Assembly: GCF_003345355.1 (NCBI RefSeq)
Contig: NZ_QQNB01000001.1
Coordinates: 1,116,001 to 1,180,000, forward strand
Source: Sphingomonas aracearum
Lineage (GTDB): Bacteria > Pseudomonadota > Alphaproteobacteria > Sphingomonadales > Sphingomonadaceae
Direction: 5' to 3'
DNA: 64,000 nt
The notes below the pieces were generated by a model, which saw nothing but the letters and a program-made list of their open reading frames with translations, ran no database searches and was not told where the DNA came from. The position numbers were made by a program, and so were the translations under genes. Shown in pieces: positions 60,029 to 64,000 of the stretch (positions are counted from its first letter, which is position 1; every line of letters begins with the position of its first letter).

Positions 60029-61693
60029 ATGCTGACCGCGCTTTCCATTCGTGATGTGGTGCTGATCGAGGCGCTGGACCTGGAGTTCGGCGACGGCCTT
60101 GGCGTGCTGACCGGCGAGACGGGCGCCGGCAAGTCGATCCTGCTCGATGCGCTGGGGCTGGCGCTGGGCGCGCGGGGAGACGCGGGGCTGGTGCGCTCCG
60201 GCGCCGCCCAAGCGGTGGTCAGCGCCACGTTCGACATGCCGCATGCCGAAGGGCCGATCGCCTCGCTGCTGGCGCAGAACGGGCTGGAGATCGAGCCGGG
60301 CGAGCCGCTGATGGTGCGCCGCCTCGTCAAGGCTGATGGCGGCAGCCGCGGCTTCGTGAACGACCAACCCGCTTCCGCCGGCTTCCTGCGCGAGCTGGGC
60401 GCCCTGCTGGTCGAGATCCACGGCCAGCATGACGAGCGCGGCCTGCTCAACCCCCGCGGGCACCGCGCCCTGCTCGACACGTTCGGGCGCATCGATGCCG
60501 GCCCCGCTGCCCAGGCCTATCATGCCTGGCGCGAGGCGGAGGGGGCGCTGGCGGCGCAGCGTGCGGCGATCGACACTGCGGCGCGCGACCGCGAATGGCT
60601 GGAACATGCGGTCGCCGAACTGCGCGCGCTCGCGCCGGAGCCGGGCGAGGAGGAGACGCTCGCGGAACGGCGCCGCTCCATGCAGCGCGCGGCGAAGGCG
60701 GCGGAGGATCTGACCGCCGCTAGCGACTATCTCGAAGGCTCCACCGGCGGGCTCGCGCAACTGCGACAGGCCGCGCGGGTGCTGGAACGCATCGCGCCGG
60801 ACCATGCTGCGCTGGCCGAAGCGCTCGCCGCGGTGGACCGCGCGGTGATCGAGGGCGCCGTGGCGGAGGACAAGCTGCGCGAGGCGAAGACCGACCTGTG
60901 GTTCGATCCCTCCGCCCTCGAGGATGACGAGGCGCGTCTTTTCGACCTGCGCGGCATGGCGCGCAAGCACCGGGTGCAGCCGGACGATCTCGCTGCGCTC
61001 GCCGCCGAGCTTGAAGAGCGGCTCGCCCAGCTGGAGGCGGGCGAGGAAGGCATGGCCGCGCTGGAAGCCAGGCTCGCCACGGCGCGCGGAGCATTCAACA
61101 AGGCCGCCGAGGCGCTCACCGTGCAGCGCCATGCCGCCGCCGTCCGGCTCGACGCGGCGGTTGCCGGCGAACTGGCGCCATTGAAGCTGGATGCCGCCCG
61201 CTTCCGCACCGTGGTGGCGCCGCTCGGAACGGACCAGGCGTCGCCGACGGGGCTCGACCGGGTGGAGTTCGAGATCGCCACCAACCCCGGCGCCCCGTTC
61301 GCGCCGCTGATGAAGATCGCGTCGGGCGGCGAACTCTCGCGCTTCATCCTGGCGCTCAAGGTCGCGCTGGCGGAGGAAGGCGGCGCGGCGACCATGATCT
61401 TCGACGAGATCGATCGCGGGGTCGGCGGCGCGGTCGCCTCGGCGATCGGCGATCGCCTCGCCCGGCTGGCGCGGCGTACGCAGCTGCTGGTGGTGACGCA
61501 CAGCCCGCAGGTGGCGGCGCGCGGCGCGGCTCACCTCCTCATCGCCAAGTCGAGCGACGGCACCGTCACCCGCACCGGCGTCACCGCGCTTGACGAGGAC
61601 GCGCGGCGGGAGGAGATCGCCCGCATGCTGTCCGGCGCCACCATCACTCCCGAAGCGCGCGCGCAGGCCGATCGCCTGCTCGAATCCGCCTAA
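60029..61693 (+). CDS. recN: DNA repair protein RecN
   Basis: 554-residue SMC-like ATPase that acts early in double-strand break repair. N-terminal MLTALSIRDVVLIEALDL and Walker A GETGAGKSILLDAL (about 29-42), a long coiled coil with a zinc-free short hinge, and C-terminal ABC signature SGGELSRFILALK with Walker B MIFDEIDRGVGG. ATG at 60029 gives the usual start. No LexA box was recognised in the 56-nt gap after bamD. Confidence 0.96.
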   Translation: MLTALSIRDVVLIEALDLEFGDGLGVLTGETGAGKSILLDALGLALGARGDAGLVRSGAAQAVVSATFDMPHAEGPIASLLAQNGLEIEPGEPLMVRRLVKADGGSRGFVNDQPASAGFLRELGALLVEIHGQHDERGLLNPRGHRALLDTFGRIDAGPAAQAYHAWREAEGALAAQRAAIDTAARDREWLEHAVAELRALAPEPGEEETLAERRRSMQRAAKAAEDLTAASDYLEGSTGGLAQLRQAARVLERIAPDHAALAEALAAVDRAVIEGAVAEDKLREAKTDLWFDPSALEDDEARLFDLRGMARKHRVQPDDLAALAAELEERLAQLEAGEEGMAALEARLATARGAFNKAAEALTVQRHAAAVRLDAAVAGELAPLKLDAARFRTVVAPLGTDQASPTGLDRVEFEIATNPGAPFAPLMKIASGGELSRFILALKVALAEEGGAATMIFDEIDRGVGGAVASAIGDRLARLARRTQLLVVTHSPQVAARGAAHLLIAKSSDGTVTRTGVTALDEDARREEIARMLSGATITPEARAQADRLLESA

Positions 61694-61705
61694 TGGCTGC
61701 CGCTC

Positions 61706-64000
<2,295 letters not shown>

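Overview
The window comes from a high-GC alphaproteobacterium, most likely a member of the Sphingomonadaceae (Sphingomonas-like). Reasons: a separate rplJL and rpoBC layout with alphaproteobacterial TTGAC/TATA-type promoters, many TonB/FadL outer-membrane proteins, an archaic chaperone-usher pilus, the KaiC-like/hybrid kinase pair, and interspersed GC-rich palindromes typical of this family. This placement is from protein character and gene order, not from a database search.

Region 1 (1-13.8 kb) is core information processing: a PhoX-type phosphatase running off the left edge, then a promoter and L10 leader driving rplJ-rplL, a terminator, a Pro/Thr-rich membrane protein divergent from rpoBC, and rpoB-rpoC separated by a 122-bp palindromic element. 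Region 2 (13.8-21.7 kb) is accessory: a Doc-type toxin with a 45-residue antitoxin too short to be listed as an ordinary ORF, a holin/GH108 muramidase lysis pair resembling that of gene transfer agents, guanine deaminase, a single-domain response regulator, a DEAD-box helicase and a low-GC HEPN-type protein. Region 3 (21.7-26.1 kb) is the most intriguing: a minus-strand run in which a 46-residue peptide gene is translationally coupled to two related cupin-plus-helical-repeat proteins and followed by a winged-helix regulator and a crotonase, with a palindrome at the divergent promoter.

Region 4 (26.1-32.7 kb) holds two overlapping hotdog thioesterases, era, uvrB, palindromic repeats, a FadL-type porin, a DUF2147 protein and a PRC-barrel protein. 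Region 5 (32.7-40 kb) contains an MHS-family transporter, a lipoprotein, a short structured transcript with an 18-codon ORF behind a 15-nt perfect complement of the 16S rRNA tail, a frameshifted DUF2189 gene, a secreted amidase and a coupled glyoxalase / nitronate monooxygenase-like / MBL hydrolase operon.

Region 6 (40-52.3 kb) contains a hybrid histidine kinase overlapping a KaiC-like ATPase, a leftover discoidin-like glycosidase fragment, a TonB-dependent receptor with a divergent TetR regulator, and a four-gene Csu-type pilus operon. Region 7 (52.3-64 kb) returns to housekeeping: DUF4336 protein, tRNA-Pro, yajC-secD-secF with a DUF498 gene, a glycosyltransferase, mannose-6-phosphate isomerase, bamD, recN, a small membrane protein and the start of ligA, which runs off the right edge.
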